Shown here in pieces: positions 32,514-40,764 of a stretch of DNA of 64,000 nt. Under the pieces are notes generated by a model that was not told where the DNA came from, did not search any database, and worked only from the letters and a program-made list of their open reading frames with translations. How positions within the stretch are numbered: the first letter of the stretch is position 1; each line of letters starts with the position of its first letter. Origin of the DNA: CBHTSZ01 sp966095765. GTDB taxonomy: Bacteria > Patescibacteriota > Saccharimonadia > Saccharimonadales > Saccharimonadaceae. The stretch lies in assembly GCA_966095765.1 (NCBI GenBank), contig CBHTSZ010000005.1:16306-80305 (forward strand), read 5' to 3'. The translations under genes and the position numbers were made by a program.

Positions 32514-33101
32514 CTACGGTTGATCGTAATAGGTCGTCTTGCAGTACTCTATAAGCCCTTCAAAGATCTCTTGGCAGTACGGCGAAGACCCTTCGAGCAG
32601 CTCCTTGTACTTGTCGCAAAACTGCTCGTAGGTTATCTCAAGCTCCGCATACGGACGCCAGCCATCCATATCACCCATGATGAGCGCCTGCATCTTGTCT
32701 ACCGTCCAAACAAACAACGACTCCTCGTCCTGTTTGTGCTCGTAGTTCTGCATCGACGTAACCATGTCTGGAAACCCGCTAAACTCGCGCGACAATCGTT
32801 CGAGTGATTGCTGCTCGCTCTGTATCTTGGCTGCTCGCGCGCTGGCACTCGCAAAAGTATTTACATCACCCGCATAGCGCTCTACGAAGTCATGCGATAT
32901 TGAGTATTTGAGTATCATAGCTATATCGAGATTGATCTTGTGCCTATCGTGTATATACCAGCTCAGTAGCGCAACAGTCATGCTATGTTCTGTGTCGTTC
33001 TCTCGCCTGCTGGTTTTTGCCAGGTAATGATTACGATCGATGAGCGAAAGATCGATAATCATTTGCTGCAGATCAAAAAAGAGAGGGTCAGGTGTGGACA
33101 T
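32514..33101 (-). CDS. HD-domain phosphohydrolase (YfbR-like)
   Basis: HD-superfamily metal ligands are visible as RENDTEHSMTV (first His, near residue 38) and YSISHDFVERYAGD (the HD pair, near residue 70), followed by a helical C-terminus with WTVDKMQALI carrying the last Asp. The 195-residue size fits YfbR-type 5'-deoxynucleotidases. TGA-TACACT ends six bases before the ATG, so it is predicted leaderless. The activity is inferred from the family. Confidence 0.85.
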   Translation of the reverse strand: MSTPDPLFFDLQQMIIDLSLIDRNHYLAKTSRRENDTEHSMTVALLSWYIHDRHKINLDIAMILKYSISHDFVERYAGDVNTFASASARAAKIQSEQQSLERLSREFSGFPDMVTSMQNYEHKQDEESLFVWTVDKMQALIMGDMDGWRPYAELEITYEQFCDKYKELLEGSSPYCQEIFEGLIEYCKTTYYDQP

Positions 33102-33142
33102 GGGTTTAGTGTATCAAATGCTGTCACCCACAAGTTGGAAGA

Positions 33143-33595
33143 TTACCACTGACCTTTTTTGCGGGCGATCAGGAGGTAGGTTATGACGAGCATGAGCGAG
33201 GGTAGCGATTCTAGCGACCAAGTCCAAAATGCACCCATGGAAGTCCATACCATTTCATAAGCTCCAAAGTATGAAGTTAAAGCGATGAAGAGGTAGTTTG
33301 TAAGCGCATAGAGACTGGCGCCGATAATTGCCACAATAACAGCCTCGTATAGCTTCTGTGTCCATGAAATCTTTCTTGTCATCAAGAAATACGCAAGGCC
33401 AACGAGTAAGACCGGGTATAGAAAACTTCCTACTAAAAATCCCATAAATGAACTTAGGTTCGGGTTTGATGGATGCTGGATAGCCATCCTGTAAAACATA
33501 TCAATTGCCGAATAGACTGCCATACCGACGACGGTCAATAAAAAAGCGAGCTGTAAGTGTTTCGGTGTCTGTTGTGAATTTTGTTTTTTGTTCAT
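33143..33595 (-). CDS. Unknown membrane protein, four segments
   Basis: I start the gene at MNKKQNSQQTPKHLQ (33595). TGT-TATGCT ends six bases upstream, and the 39-codon longer frame would run through this promoter. Hydrophobic segments lie near residues 16-36, 50-72, 85-108 and 120-142. The C-terminus is basic (LIARKKGQW). No family recognised. Confidence 0.6.
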   Translation of the reverse strand: MNKKQNSQQTPKHLQLAFLLTVVGMAVYSAIDMFYRMAIQHPSNPNLSSFMGFLVGSFLYPVLLVGLAYFLMTRKISWTQKLYEAVIVAIIGASLYALTNYLFIALTSYFGAYEMVWTSMGAFWTWSLESLPSLMLVITYLLIARKKGQW

Positions 33596-33759
33596 AGCAT
33601 AAGCATAACACGGAAGTAGCGAAGCGGAAGTAAGGTCGTATCGTTTCACTCCGCTCCTCTGTTCGAGAGGGATGCGTGCGAACACCAGTCCCCTTCTCGC
33701 TACACCGAACACCTTTTGTTGCGCAAAAGTACGGCTCGAGGCTTACGGACGAAACCATA

Positions 33760-33790
33760 TAAAAAACCGATCACGAGGATCGGTATTTTA
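33760..33790. terminator. Terminator after tRNA-Tyr (may work both ways)
   Basis: ACCGATC ACGAG GATCGGT forms a 7-bp stem with AAAAAA on one side and TATTTTAT on the other. On the minus strand it ends the tRNA transcript. Confidence 0.8.
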
Positions 33791-33792
33791 TA

Positions 33793-33877
33793 TGGTGCCG
33801 GAAGTAGGACTCGAACCTACGAAGCCGAAAGGCGGGAGATTTACAGTCTCCTGTGATTGCCGCTACACGATTCCGGC
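33793..33877 (-). tRNA. tRNA-Tyr (anticodon GUA)
   Basis: A class II tRNA of 85 bases. GCCGGAA pairs with TTCCGGC, the anticodon loop CTGTAAA carries GTA, the long variable arm is CCCGCCTTTCGGCTTC, and CCA is encoded. Confidence 0.95.
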
Positions 33878-33880
33878 ATA

Positions 33881-33957
33881 TGGAGCCGCTTCCCGGATTC
33901 GAACCGGGGACCTACTGTTTACAAAACAGTTGCTCTAACCAGCTGAGCTAAAGCGGC
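33881..33957 (-). tRNA. tRNA-Thr (anticodon UGU)
   Basis: GCCGCTT pairs with AAGCGGC; the anticodon stem ACTGT/ACAGT encloses TTTGTAA, giving TGT. T arm GGTTCGAATCC and CCA end are present. It is three bases from tRNA-Tyr and co-transcribed with it. Confidence 0.95.
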
Positions 33958-33991
33958 ATAAAGGTACACATACATTTCATTTGCTCCAAAG

Positions 33992-34064
33992 CAGCTGGTT
34001 AGAGCATGCTTCATTTTTTAACTCGGCATTCGCCTCAAACAGCAGCTGAGCTAAAGCGGCATAA
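33992..34064 (-). repeat. Fragments of the tRNA-Thr(UGU) gene upstream of it
   Basis: A 22-bp exact copy of the tRNA's 5' end and preceding bases (33940-33961) recurs at 34043-34064. A 15-bp inverted copy of an adjoining segment (33931-33945) lies at 33992-34006. They look like remnants of a duplicated and rearranged tRNA gene. Confidence 0.75.
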
Positions 34065-34122
34065 CTGAAAAGTACAAACACAATCTTACCCGATATCCGC
34101 CTCAGATACAAGGCACTTTTTG

Positions 34123-34779
34123 CTACATTACGACGCGACGAGCTGGGCGCTTGACGCGTTTTGGGATACCAGCAGGCACAATCATGCGTGCTGACTTTTC
34201 CCGGATACTTGCGGCGAGCTCTGTGCGACCGTCACGGTCATACGCTTCAGCGAGAATATTGAGGCTCTGTGGGTTTGGCTCGAGTTCGACAGCGCGTTCG
34301 AGTGCCTCGATCATCTTGCGGGTTTGGCCGAGCTTTTCCTGCACCTTTGCGTAAGCGATGTGTCGAGCTGCGAGGTCGCCTTCGAGGCTGAGTGCCTGCT
34401 CAAACGCAAGCGCTGCTTTTTCATACTTCTTTGTTTCATAGTAGATCAGACCGACGTTATGCAGGCTGCTTGCTGATGGCTCGAGGCTCTGTGCGATCTC
34501 GAAACATTCGATTGCGTCTTCATAGGCACGCTGCTTCGCGTAGAGAATACCGAGACGGTTATAGGCAGTCGCGTTGCGCTCATCGACACGCAGGATGGTC
34601 AACAAGGCTTTCTCGGCACGGAGATACTTCTTGTCCTGGAGTCCTTCCTGGGCAATACTCCATAGGCGATCAAGCTTGCCAGAGATACGTGATGGCAGCT
34701 CGTTTCCTTCTTCGTCAATCGGTTTCTGGTACAGGAGTGCCCAGACACCGAGCATGACAACGATAAGTAGTCCTAACAT
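34123..34779 (-). CDS. Membrane-anchored TPR protein
   Basis: One N-terminal membrane segment (MLGLLIVVMLGVWALLY) is followed by a linker and at least four tetratricopeptide repeats. Examples are ATAYNRLGILYAKQRAYEDA and SSLHNVGLIYYETKKYEKAA. The tail is basic (RVKRPARRVV). TPR arrays form protein-binding scaffolds, here probably on the cytoplasmic or outer face of the membrane. TATACT ends nine bases before the ATG, so it is likely leaderless with its own promoter, 20 bases after holB. Partners unknown. Confidence 0.82.
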   Translation of the reverse strand: MLGLLIVVMLGVWALLYQKPIDEEGNELPSRISGKLDRLWSIAQEGLQDKKYLRAEKALLTILRVDERNATAYNRLGILYAKQRAYEDAIECFEIAQSLEPSASSLHNVGLIYYETKKYEKAALAFEQALSLEGDLAARHIAYAKVQEKLGQTRKMIEALERAVELEPNPQSLNILAEAYDRDGRTELAASIREKSARMIVPAGIPKRVKRPARRVVM

Positions 34780-34799
34780 TTCATAGCCAGTATAGGGCT

Positions 34800-35618
34800 T
34801 TACGGCAGTTTTGTCACCAGATGCATCAGATGCGTACGGACATGGCCATTGGCTTCGATGCGACCCATGACGCTGTCGAGCACGCTCATGACGTCAGCGG
34901 CACTATAGTTCCGCTGCTTGAGGAGACTAAAACTCAACAGTCTCGCACACATACCGAGAAACTCGAGAGCATTTGCACGGTCGGTGTACTTTTTTATGAT
35001 GACGAGCCGTCCATAGTCATCGGCCTGAAGGAAGTTACGGGCATCAGTAACGACTACGCTGCGGTTCGCGAAGTAGTCTTGATCGCGTGCTAGCCGGGTT
35101 AGTTCCGCTGGATGACCATTGGCCAAAAACAGCGCCTGACGTGTCACTGTTTCGTCGAGATCATATGCCTTTAGCAATTCCTGGCTCTGCTCTGCCGTGA
35201 TAGGCAGTAGCTGCACCATTTGGGTTCGTGATTTGATCGTAGGCAGCAGGCCTGTTTCATGATGGGTCGTGAGGATAAAGTGCACGTTCTCAACCGGCTC
35301 CTCGAGCAGTTTGAGAAGCGCGTTTTGTGCATCATGGCTCATCGCATCAGCATCATCGATCACGATGCAACGCTTTGTCTGCTGTATGCTGCGTGTTTGC
35401 TCGTAGAGCTGGCGGATTCGATCGATAGGAATCAAGCCTTTCTCGGGTGCGATGTTTGTGACGAGCTGCGGGTTATCAGCAAGCTGTTCGGCAAGCATCG
35501 TCGCGACACTACCTGTACCGCTTCCCGTCTCTCCTGTGATACAGAGCGCATGTGCCGGCGCCTTGAGGTATGCGTCGAGCAATTTCTGCGTTGCTGGGTT
35601 TAGGAGTAGCTTAGCCAT
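34800..35618 (-). CDS. holB: DNA polymerase III delta prime-type clamp loader subunit
   Basis: An AAA+ clamp-loader ATPase-like protein. The Walker A position reads GETGSGTGSVATML, with Thr replacing the catalytic Lys, as expected for a non-hydrolysing delta prime. The diagnostic CIVIDDADAMSHDAQNALLK and KLLEEP follow, then the sensor region LPTIKSRTQMVQLL. It loads the sliding clamp during replication. It overlaps the pseudouridine synthase gene by eight bases. Confidence 0.87.
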   Translation of the reverse strand: MAKLLLNPATQKLLDAYLKAPAHALCITGETGSGTGSVATMLAEQLADNPQLVTNIAPEKGLIPIDRIRQLYEQTRSIQQTKRCIVIDDADAMSHDAQNALLKLLEEPVENVHFILTTHHETGLLPTIKSRTQMVQLLPITAEQSQELLKAYDLDETVTRQALFLANGHPAELTRLARDQDYFANRSVVVTDARNFLQADDYGRLVIIKKYTDRANALEFLGMCARLLSFSLLKQRNYSAADVMSVLDSVMGRIEANGHVRTHLMHLVTKLP

Positions 35619-36453
35619 CGATACTGTCCATCAGCTTCTGAAAATCAGCCGGTGGTTCAGCGCGAAACGTCTCACGACGACTGACAGGTATCGTTATCTC
35701 GAGCTGTTCGGCATGCAGGCAAAGCCGGTTGATAGGGCTCTTTTCGGAACCATACAGACGGTCGCCAACGATCGGCGTGCCGATATACGCCATATGGACA
35801 CGGAGTTGATGGGTGCGGCCGGTCTCTGGGTGAAGTCGAACAACACTAAACGTTCCATTTGACGCTAGCACTTCGTAACGCGTGACCGCAGCTTTTCCAT
35901 TTACACCCACACGATGCGTCGAAGGCTTCTTGGGATTACGTTCGATGGGCAGGTCGAGTGTCGCAGCCTGCTTCTTGGGTGTACCGCGAACGATTGCGAG
36001 GTACGTTTTGTGAGCTTTGCGATCCTGGAACTGCTTCTGCAATTTCCCTTTTGTTTCGCTGTCTTTTGCGCAGATGATGATGCCTGACGTGTCACGGTCG
36101 AGGCGGTGTACGATGCCTGGACGGTTCGTGGTGTCTTTTTCCGTCATACGCATACGAACAAAATCAGCTACCGTGAACTCTTCCGCGATCTCGCCTTTTG
36201 CGTGCGTCAGGACACCCGCTGGCTTATTGAGCACGAGTACGTAGTCATCTTCATAGATGATAGGTAGCTCAGACTCGGAATAATCCGGCTCTTCCGGGAT
36301 ATGTATCGTCACTTCGTCGTCTTCATCCAGCTCATGCTTGGTCGATGTCACGATAACGTCGTTAACGCGGACATAACCAGCCGCTATGTATTTTTGCCAT
36401 ACTGAGCGTGAGTATTCCGGCCAATACTGGGCAACGTACTGATCAAGTCGCAT
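35611..36453 (-). CDS. RluD-family 23S rRNA pseudouridine synthase
   Basis: An N-terminal S4 RNA-binding domain (RSVWQKYIAAGYVRVND) precedes the catalytic domain. The catalytic Asp is in GIVHRLDRDTSGIIICAK, and LHPETGRTHQLRVHMAYIG is the second signature. RluA/RluD enzymes isomerise specific uridines in rRNA. It starts three bases after trpS, in an operon with holB. The exact target site is not predictable. Confidence 0.93.
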   Translation of the reverse strand: MRLDQYVAQYWPEYSRSVWQKYIAAGYVRVNDVIVTSTKHELDEDDEVTIHIPEEPDYSESELPIIYEDDYVLVLNKPAGVLTHAKGEIAEEFTVADFVRMRMTEKDTTNRPGIVHRLDRDTSGIIICAKDSETKGKLQKQFQDRKAHKTYLAIVRGTPKKQAATLDLPIERNPKKPSTHRVGVNGKAAVTRYEVLASNGTFSVVRLHPETGRTHQLRVHMAYIGTPIVGDRLYGSEKSPINRLCLHAEQLEITIPVSRRETFRAEPPADFQKLMDSIDG

Positions 36454-36456
36454 TCA

Positions 36457-37485
36457 CTAACCCCTTGGTCGCAGACCGACAGCTTGCTGGACTTTAGAAA
36501 GTGTCTCGTTAGCCCTCGCGCGCATAACCTCTTCAGACGCAGTCAATTTCGCGATAAGCGCGTCTTCGCCAACATTGTTAAATCGCGCCTGGAACTCAGC
36601 GAGGAAAGTTTGGGCGGCTTCGGCTACGGCTGTCTTTAGGTCGCCATATCGAGTTTTACCTTCCCATTCAGCGTTGACGTGAGCTTGGTCGCGGCTAGTG
36701 AGCAGTGCGAGCATTTGTAGCAGATTCGTGATACCAGGCTGGTTCTCCCAGTCAAAGTGGATCTCACCAACGCTGTCAGTCGTCGCACTCATGACTTTCT
36801 TGGCCGCGTCGGCTGGATCGTCACTGAGCAATATAGTCCCCCGTGGATCACTGATGCTTTTGCTCATTTTCTTCTCAGGGTTCGTGAGGCTTCGGATACG
36901 AACGCCGTTATCGAGCGAGGCGAACTCGAGCTGGTGCTTCCAGTCTTCAGGAACGGTAAAGAGCTCGCCGAACTTGTTGTTCATGCGCATTGCGATGTCA
37001 CGAGTGATCTCAAGGTGCTGCTTTTGGTCATCACCGACCGGAACGTAACGAGCGCCGTAGAGGAGGATGTCCGCTGCCATGAGAACCGGATAGTTGAACA
37101 AGCCGACCGACACGTTCGTATCGCCCGCAGACTTTTCTTTGAACTGTGTCATACGGCTCATCTCGCCCATGTAGGTAAAACAGTCGAGGATCCACGTCAG
37201 CTCGCTGTGCGCCGAGATGTAGCTCTGGCGGTAGATATAGGTATCGGCGTTATCGATATCGAGACCGGCAGCGACGAAGTATTTCAAGTTCTTGATCGTA
37301 CGAGCATAGAGCGTCTCGTGGTCGATCGGGGTCGTAAAGCTGTGCAGGTCAGGCACGAACATGTTGAGCTGGTAATCGCCTGCTTTTTCGCGCTGGAGGC
37401 GTACCATTGGGACAAATGCACCTAGGTAGTTGCCGAGTGTCGGTTCGTCGTTGCTACGAACACCGGTCAGAATAACGTCTTTCAT
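36457..37485 (-). CDS. trpS: Tryptophanyl-tRNA synthetase
   Basis: A class I synthetase. The HIGH-type motif appears as PTLGNYLGAF and the KMSKS loop as KKMSKSISDP; GDDQKQHLEITRDIA is also characteristic of TrpRS. At 342 residues it is typical of bacterial TrpRS. It charges the tRNA-Trp(CCA). TATACT (37493-37498, minus) lies seven bases before the ATG, so it is predicted leaderless. Its promoter overlaps that of the divergent lipid kinase gene. Confidence 0.95.
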   Translation of the reverse strand: MKDVILTGVRSNDEPTLGNYLGAFVPMVRLQREKAGDYQLNMFVPDLHSFTTPIDHETLYARTIKNLKYFVAAGLDIDNADTYIYRQSYISAHSELTWILDCFTYMGEMSRMTQFKEKSAGDTNVSVGLFNYPVLMAADILLYGARYVPVGDDQKQHLEITRDIAMRMNNKFGELFTVPEDWKHQLEFASLDNGVRIRSLTNPEKKMSKSISDPRGTILLSDDPADAAKKVMSATTDSVGEIHFDWENQPGITNLLQMLALLTSRDQAHVNAEWEGKTRYGDLKTAVAEAAQTFLAEFQARFNNVGEDALIAKLTASEEVMRARANETLSKVQQAVGLRPRG

Positions 37486-37492
37486 CTCTAAA

Positions 37493-37502
37493 AGTATACA
37501 CT
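37493..37502. promoter_or_regulatory. Overlapping divergent -10 boxes of trpS and the lipid kinase gene
   Basis: AGTATACACT contains TATACT on the minus strand (37493-37498) and TACACT on the plus strand (37497-37502). Both start codons lie only six or seven bases beyond their own box. Confidence 0.65.
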
Positions 37503-37508
37503 AGATAC

Positions 37509-38408
37509 ATGCCCACATTTGACCACATCGCAATCATCTATAACCCAGGCAGTACCGGTGACGCGCCGAAGCTTGCCCGTGAACTAAAGCAAAAGGTCGA
37601 CCGCAACCATAAAAGCATCGGCGTGAAAGCTACGCTCACACCTACAAAACGCGCCGGTCACGCTATCGAGCTCGCTAAAAAAGCTGCACTGAAATACAAA
37701 CGTCCACTGATCGTCTCCGTCAGTGGAGACGGTGGCTACAACGAAGTCATCAACGGTGCCATGCAAGCCAAAGAGCAGTCAAAGTCGGCTCGTCCCGTCA
37801 CGGCAGTTATCGGTGCCGGAAATGCCAACGACCACCGCCGAGTCACCCGTGACAAACCATTGATCGAGCTTATCAAGCAAGGCCAACCAAAGCCAATGGA
37901 CCTCATCCATATCTCGGCGAGCACAAAGGACTTCAGCCTCGATAGGTATGCCCATAGCTACATCGGCTACGGTGTCACGCCTCAGGTCGGACACGAGCTC
38001 AACAAGCACGGCAAAAGTCTGTTGCATGAGATCAAGTCTATCCTCAAGACCTACCGAACGTACGCGCCGTTTACCATCGAACGAAACGGCAAGACGCTCG
38101 TGCTCGACAACTTGCTCTTTGCCAACATCAACGAAATGGCCAAGTTCGTCAAACTCGACGAAGAAAACACGATGCATGACAACAAGTTTGAGGTTATCGA
38201 ACTCCATCACCGCTCCAAACTGCGCATGTTCGGGACGCTACTGCGAGCTGCAGTTATTGGTTTCAAAAATCCACCAAGTTACAGCAAATACAAACTAAAG
38301 AGTTCCGACAAACTGCCTATCCAACTTGATGGCGAGGTTGAGTGGCTACCTAAGGCCTGTGAAGCCATCGTCACCTCAAAGCACAACGCCATCGACAGCC
38401 TGTTTTAG
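37509..38408 (+). CDS. Diacylglycerol/sphingosine kinase-type lipid kinase
   Basis: The DAGK catalytic fold is visible: IIYNPGSTGDAPKLAREL at the N-terminus, then VSVSGDGGYNEVINGAM (GDG nucleotide motif), and a C-terminal beta domain ending in LPIQLDGEVEWLP. Such enzymes phosphorylate diacylglycerol or related lipids with ATP on the membrane surface. The substrate is inferred. It lies 33 bases before the GH63-like gene, which has its own promoter. Confidence 0.85.
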   Translation: MPTFDHIAIIYNPGSTGDAPKLARELKQKVDRNHKSIGVKATLTPTKRAGHAIELAKKAALKYKRPLIVSVSGDGGYNEVINGAMQAKEQSKSARPVTAVIGAGNANDHRRVTRDKPLIELIKQGQPKPMDLIHISASTKDFSLDRYAHSYIGYGVTPQVGHELNKHGKSLLHEIKSILKTYRTYAPFTIERNGKTLVLDNLLFANINEMAKFVKLDEENTMHDNKFEVIELHHRSKLRMFGTLLRAAVIGFKNPPSYSKYKLKSSDKLPIQLDGEVEWLPKACEAIVTSKHNAIDSLF

Positions 38409-38441
38409 CATCTCTGTTAGCCCTGTTATACTAAATACCAA

Positions 38442-39692
38442 ATGGATGGGCACATACAAAAACAGATCATTGCTCAGTTTGAGAAGAACAAGCGCACCCA
38501 CGCAGGACTGAGCTATACCGTACCATCAGTCGAGACCTACCCCTACCAGTGGTTTTGGGACAGCTGCTTCCACGCCATCACGCTCAGCTACTTTGACCCA
38601 GAGCGTGCCAAAGACGAGCTAAAGCTTCTGTTAAAAGGCCAGTTCAAAAACGGTATGTTCCCCCATATCATCTACTGGCAACGCATCCAAAACTCACCGT
38701 TTCCAGATATCAAATGGGGTAAGCGCCACACGAGCACGATCACCCAGCCACCAGTGCTAGCTGCGGCGGTGTGGCGAATCTTTGAAGCAACCGGTGATAA
38801 AGATTTCGTTCGTCAGATGCTCCCGCACATTCACGCCTTTCACCGTTACCTGTTCTCGAGCCGTGACCCCAAAAAGATAAACCTCGTTGGCGTTATCAAT
38901 CCTGACGAGTCAGGAGAGGACAACTCACCACGCTACGATTTTGTGCTCGGTCTCAGTGATCCACGTCATCAGTTCGTTGAGAACTTTCGCGCCCGGCTCG
39001 AACTGGTCGATGACTGGAGGGCAAGCCGCTACGTCATGAAGTCACAGATAGATCTCAAACATTGGGTGTATGACGTGCCGTTCAACGCCATCTTGGCTGA
39101 AAGTTTGCGGCTCACCTCACTGCTTGCGGAGCTGGTTGGTGAGAAACGCATCGCGACATTCTCGCACGTCAAAGCAGCAAATGTACGCATGGCAATGAAA
39201 ACGCATCTCCTCCATCATCACCTCTACCAACCTGTCTACGGACCAAAACTCCGACGCATACATTCGCGCACCTGGGCGCTCTTCATGCCGCTCTATGCTG
39301 GCGTTGCCTCGGCAGAAGAAGCAGCGTACGTCGTCGAGCACTACCTCAGGAATAAACGTGAGTTCAACCTCGCCTACGGCGTTCCGACCGTTTCGATCGG
39401 CGAGCCGAGCTTTGACCCGACCGGTGACTGGAAAGGTGACTGGTGGGTTGGCACGAACTGGAGAGGTCCCGTATGGATGGCAAGCAACTGGTTCGTGATC
39501 CAGGGACTGCTCCGTTACGGCTACCGTGAGGACGCCCTACGCATCTACCACAGTTCGATTCAACTCCTGAAACAATCCGGTATGCGCGAATACTACGACC
39601 CGCTTACTGGAAAAGGACATGGCGCCGAAGGCTTTACCTGGGGCGGTCTCGTCCTCGATATGAAGCAGCTGCTTGATCCAACAAGCAACTAA
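38442..39692 (+). CDS. GH63-like (alpha/alpha)6-barrel glycosidase
   Basis: Motifs of the GH63/mannosylglycerate-hydrolase group: PYQWFWDSCFHAI near residue 30, NPDESGEDNSPRYD near 150, NWRGPVWMASNWFV near 345, and EYYDPLTGKGHGAEGFTWGG near 385. The glutamate of the last motif would be the base. These enzymes release glucose or mannose from small alpha-linked glycosides such as compatible solutes. No signal peptide, so it is cytoplasmic. TGT-TATACT ends nine bases before the ATG. It converges with the GT2 gene with a four-base overlap. Confidence 0.8.
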   Translation: MDGHIQKQIIAQFEKNKRTHAGLSYTVPSVETYPYQWFWDSCFHAITLSYFDPERAKDELKLLLKGQFKNGMFPHIIYWQRIQNSPFPDIKWGKRHTSTITQPPVLAAAVWRIFEATGDKDFVRQMLPHIHAFHRYLFSSRDPKKINLVGVINPDESGEDNSPRYDFVLGLSDPRHQFVENFRARLELVDDWRASRYVMKSQIDLKHWVYDVPFNAILAESLRLTSLLAELVGEKRIATFSHVKAANVRMAMKTHLLHHHLYQPVYGPKLRRIHSRTWALFMPLYAGVASAEEAAYVVEHYLRNKREFNLAYGVPTVSIGEPSFDPTGDWKGDWWVGTNWRGPVWMASNWFVIQGLLRYGYREDALRIYHSSIQLLKQSGMREYYDPLTGKGHGAEGFTWGGLVLDMKQLLDPTSN

Positions 39693-40474
39693 TCGGTACC
39701 GTTTGCCTTCGCGCCGGCTTTCGAAAGCCGTTTGCGTCGTTTCGTGTACTGCCCAAAAGTGATACTGCCTTCGGCCGCGCGCTCGTCGTAAAAGTCGAGT
39801 ATCTCACGTCGCGCCTGGGCTTTACCAACGCGGAGCACGTGACCTACTGGTGGCAGATAGCGTGAGCTGGTCAATATCGACGCCCTGGGGTCGGTTACCT
39901 GTACCTTTTCACCGCCAGACCGCACCACGAGCTCCTCTATCGCACGGTCTTCTCCGGGCCAAATGTGCGGCAAGTCGAGCACCGCTTCGAGCACTGTTTC
40001 ATCCTTTAGATGGCTGAGAACGTTCGCCCCAAAACAGTGCGTAAGACCCTGATGTTTTGCTCGCCGTATGTCAAGTTGTCGTTTGACAGTACGGACGGCA
40101 TCGGAGGCGAAGTTAGCCCCATCGATGTGAACGATTGGTCCTGATATGATTTGCGGGGTCGTTTCGTTCACCTCGCCGAGCATGATGCGTTGCCAGCGTT
40201 TATTTGAGAGCGGATAAGAGTCTGCATCGGTAAAAAAGACCGGATCAAGCGCTCTCGCACCGAGATACCGGAGCCCTTCCTGTATAGCGGGAAGTTTGCC
40301 CTGCTCCTGTCTCTCGATAACGTACGCGCCATATTCTTTCGCGATATTTGCAGTTTCGTCCGTACAGCCGTTTGCCACCACGACTGGCTCAAACAACGTT
40401 GCGTCGAGACGACTGAGCGTTCGTCCGATCACCTCTTGCTCGTTATGCGCTGCTATCACTACTGGAAATTTCAT
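39689..40474 (-). CDS. GT2-family glycosyltransferase
   Basis: A GT-A fold: FPVVIAAHNEQEVIGRTL, VVVANGCTDETANIAKEYGA and the DxD-type FFTDADSYP. GEDRAIEELV later may hold the acceptor base. No membrane segment is visible. The start MKFPVVIAA (40474) was chosen because TGG-CATGAT ends seven bases upstream; longer frames would enter the promoter. Donor and acceptor unknown. Confidence 0.82.
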   Translation of the reverse strand: MKFPVVIAAHNEQEVIGRTLSRLDATLFEPVVVANGCTDETANIAKEYGAYVIERQEQGKLPAIQEGLRYLGARALDPVFFTDADSYPLSNKRWQRIMLGEVNETTPQIISGPIVHIDGANFASDAVRTVKRQLDIRRAKHQGLTHCFGANVLSHLKDETVLEAVLDLPHIWPGEDRAIEELVVRSGGEKVQVTDPRASILTSSRYLPPVGHVLRVGKAQARREILDFYDERAAEGSITFGQYTKRRKRLSKAGAKANGTD

Positions 40475-40538
40475 TCTCAGTATCATGCCATCGAATATCG
40501 GTATTTGCAATACCGTTATTACCGCAAAGCGCTTACTC

Positions 40539-40764
40539 TTGAAAATATTTCAGAGCTGTGCTATAGTAATAGTATTGCAATCGATGAGCGCGGGGTCGCT
40601 TCATAGAACAGCGCACCACATCATCGTCCCCCTAACGGACACGGCGCTTTCACCGAAACTCCTAGCATTCGCCGCCTGTAATACACATATAAGTAACCAC
40701 TCCGACAATTTATGCACTTTATTAGCGTGCGTTTAAAACACGAGTAAAAAGGAAATAATTCTCT
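40539..40764 (+). promoter_or_regulatory. Promoter and about 190-base leader of the DEAD-box helicase
   Basis: TTGAAA (40539-40544), a 17-base spacer ending TGC, and TATAGT (40562-40567) form a strong promoter, start near 40574. The leader is unusually long for this window, has no gene, contains GC hairpin-capable segments (GAGCGCGGGGTCGC, ACGGCGCTTTCACC) and ends with AAAAAGGAAAT before the ATG. Confidence 0.65.
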
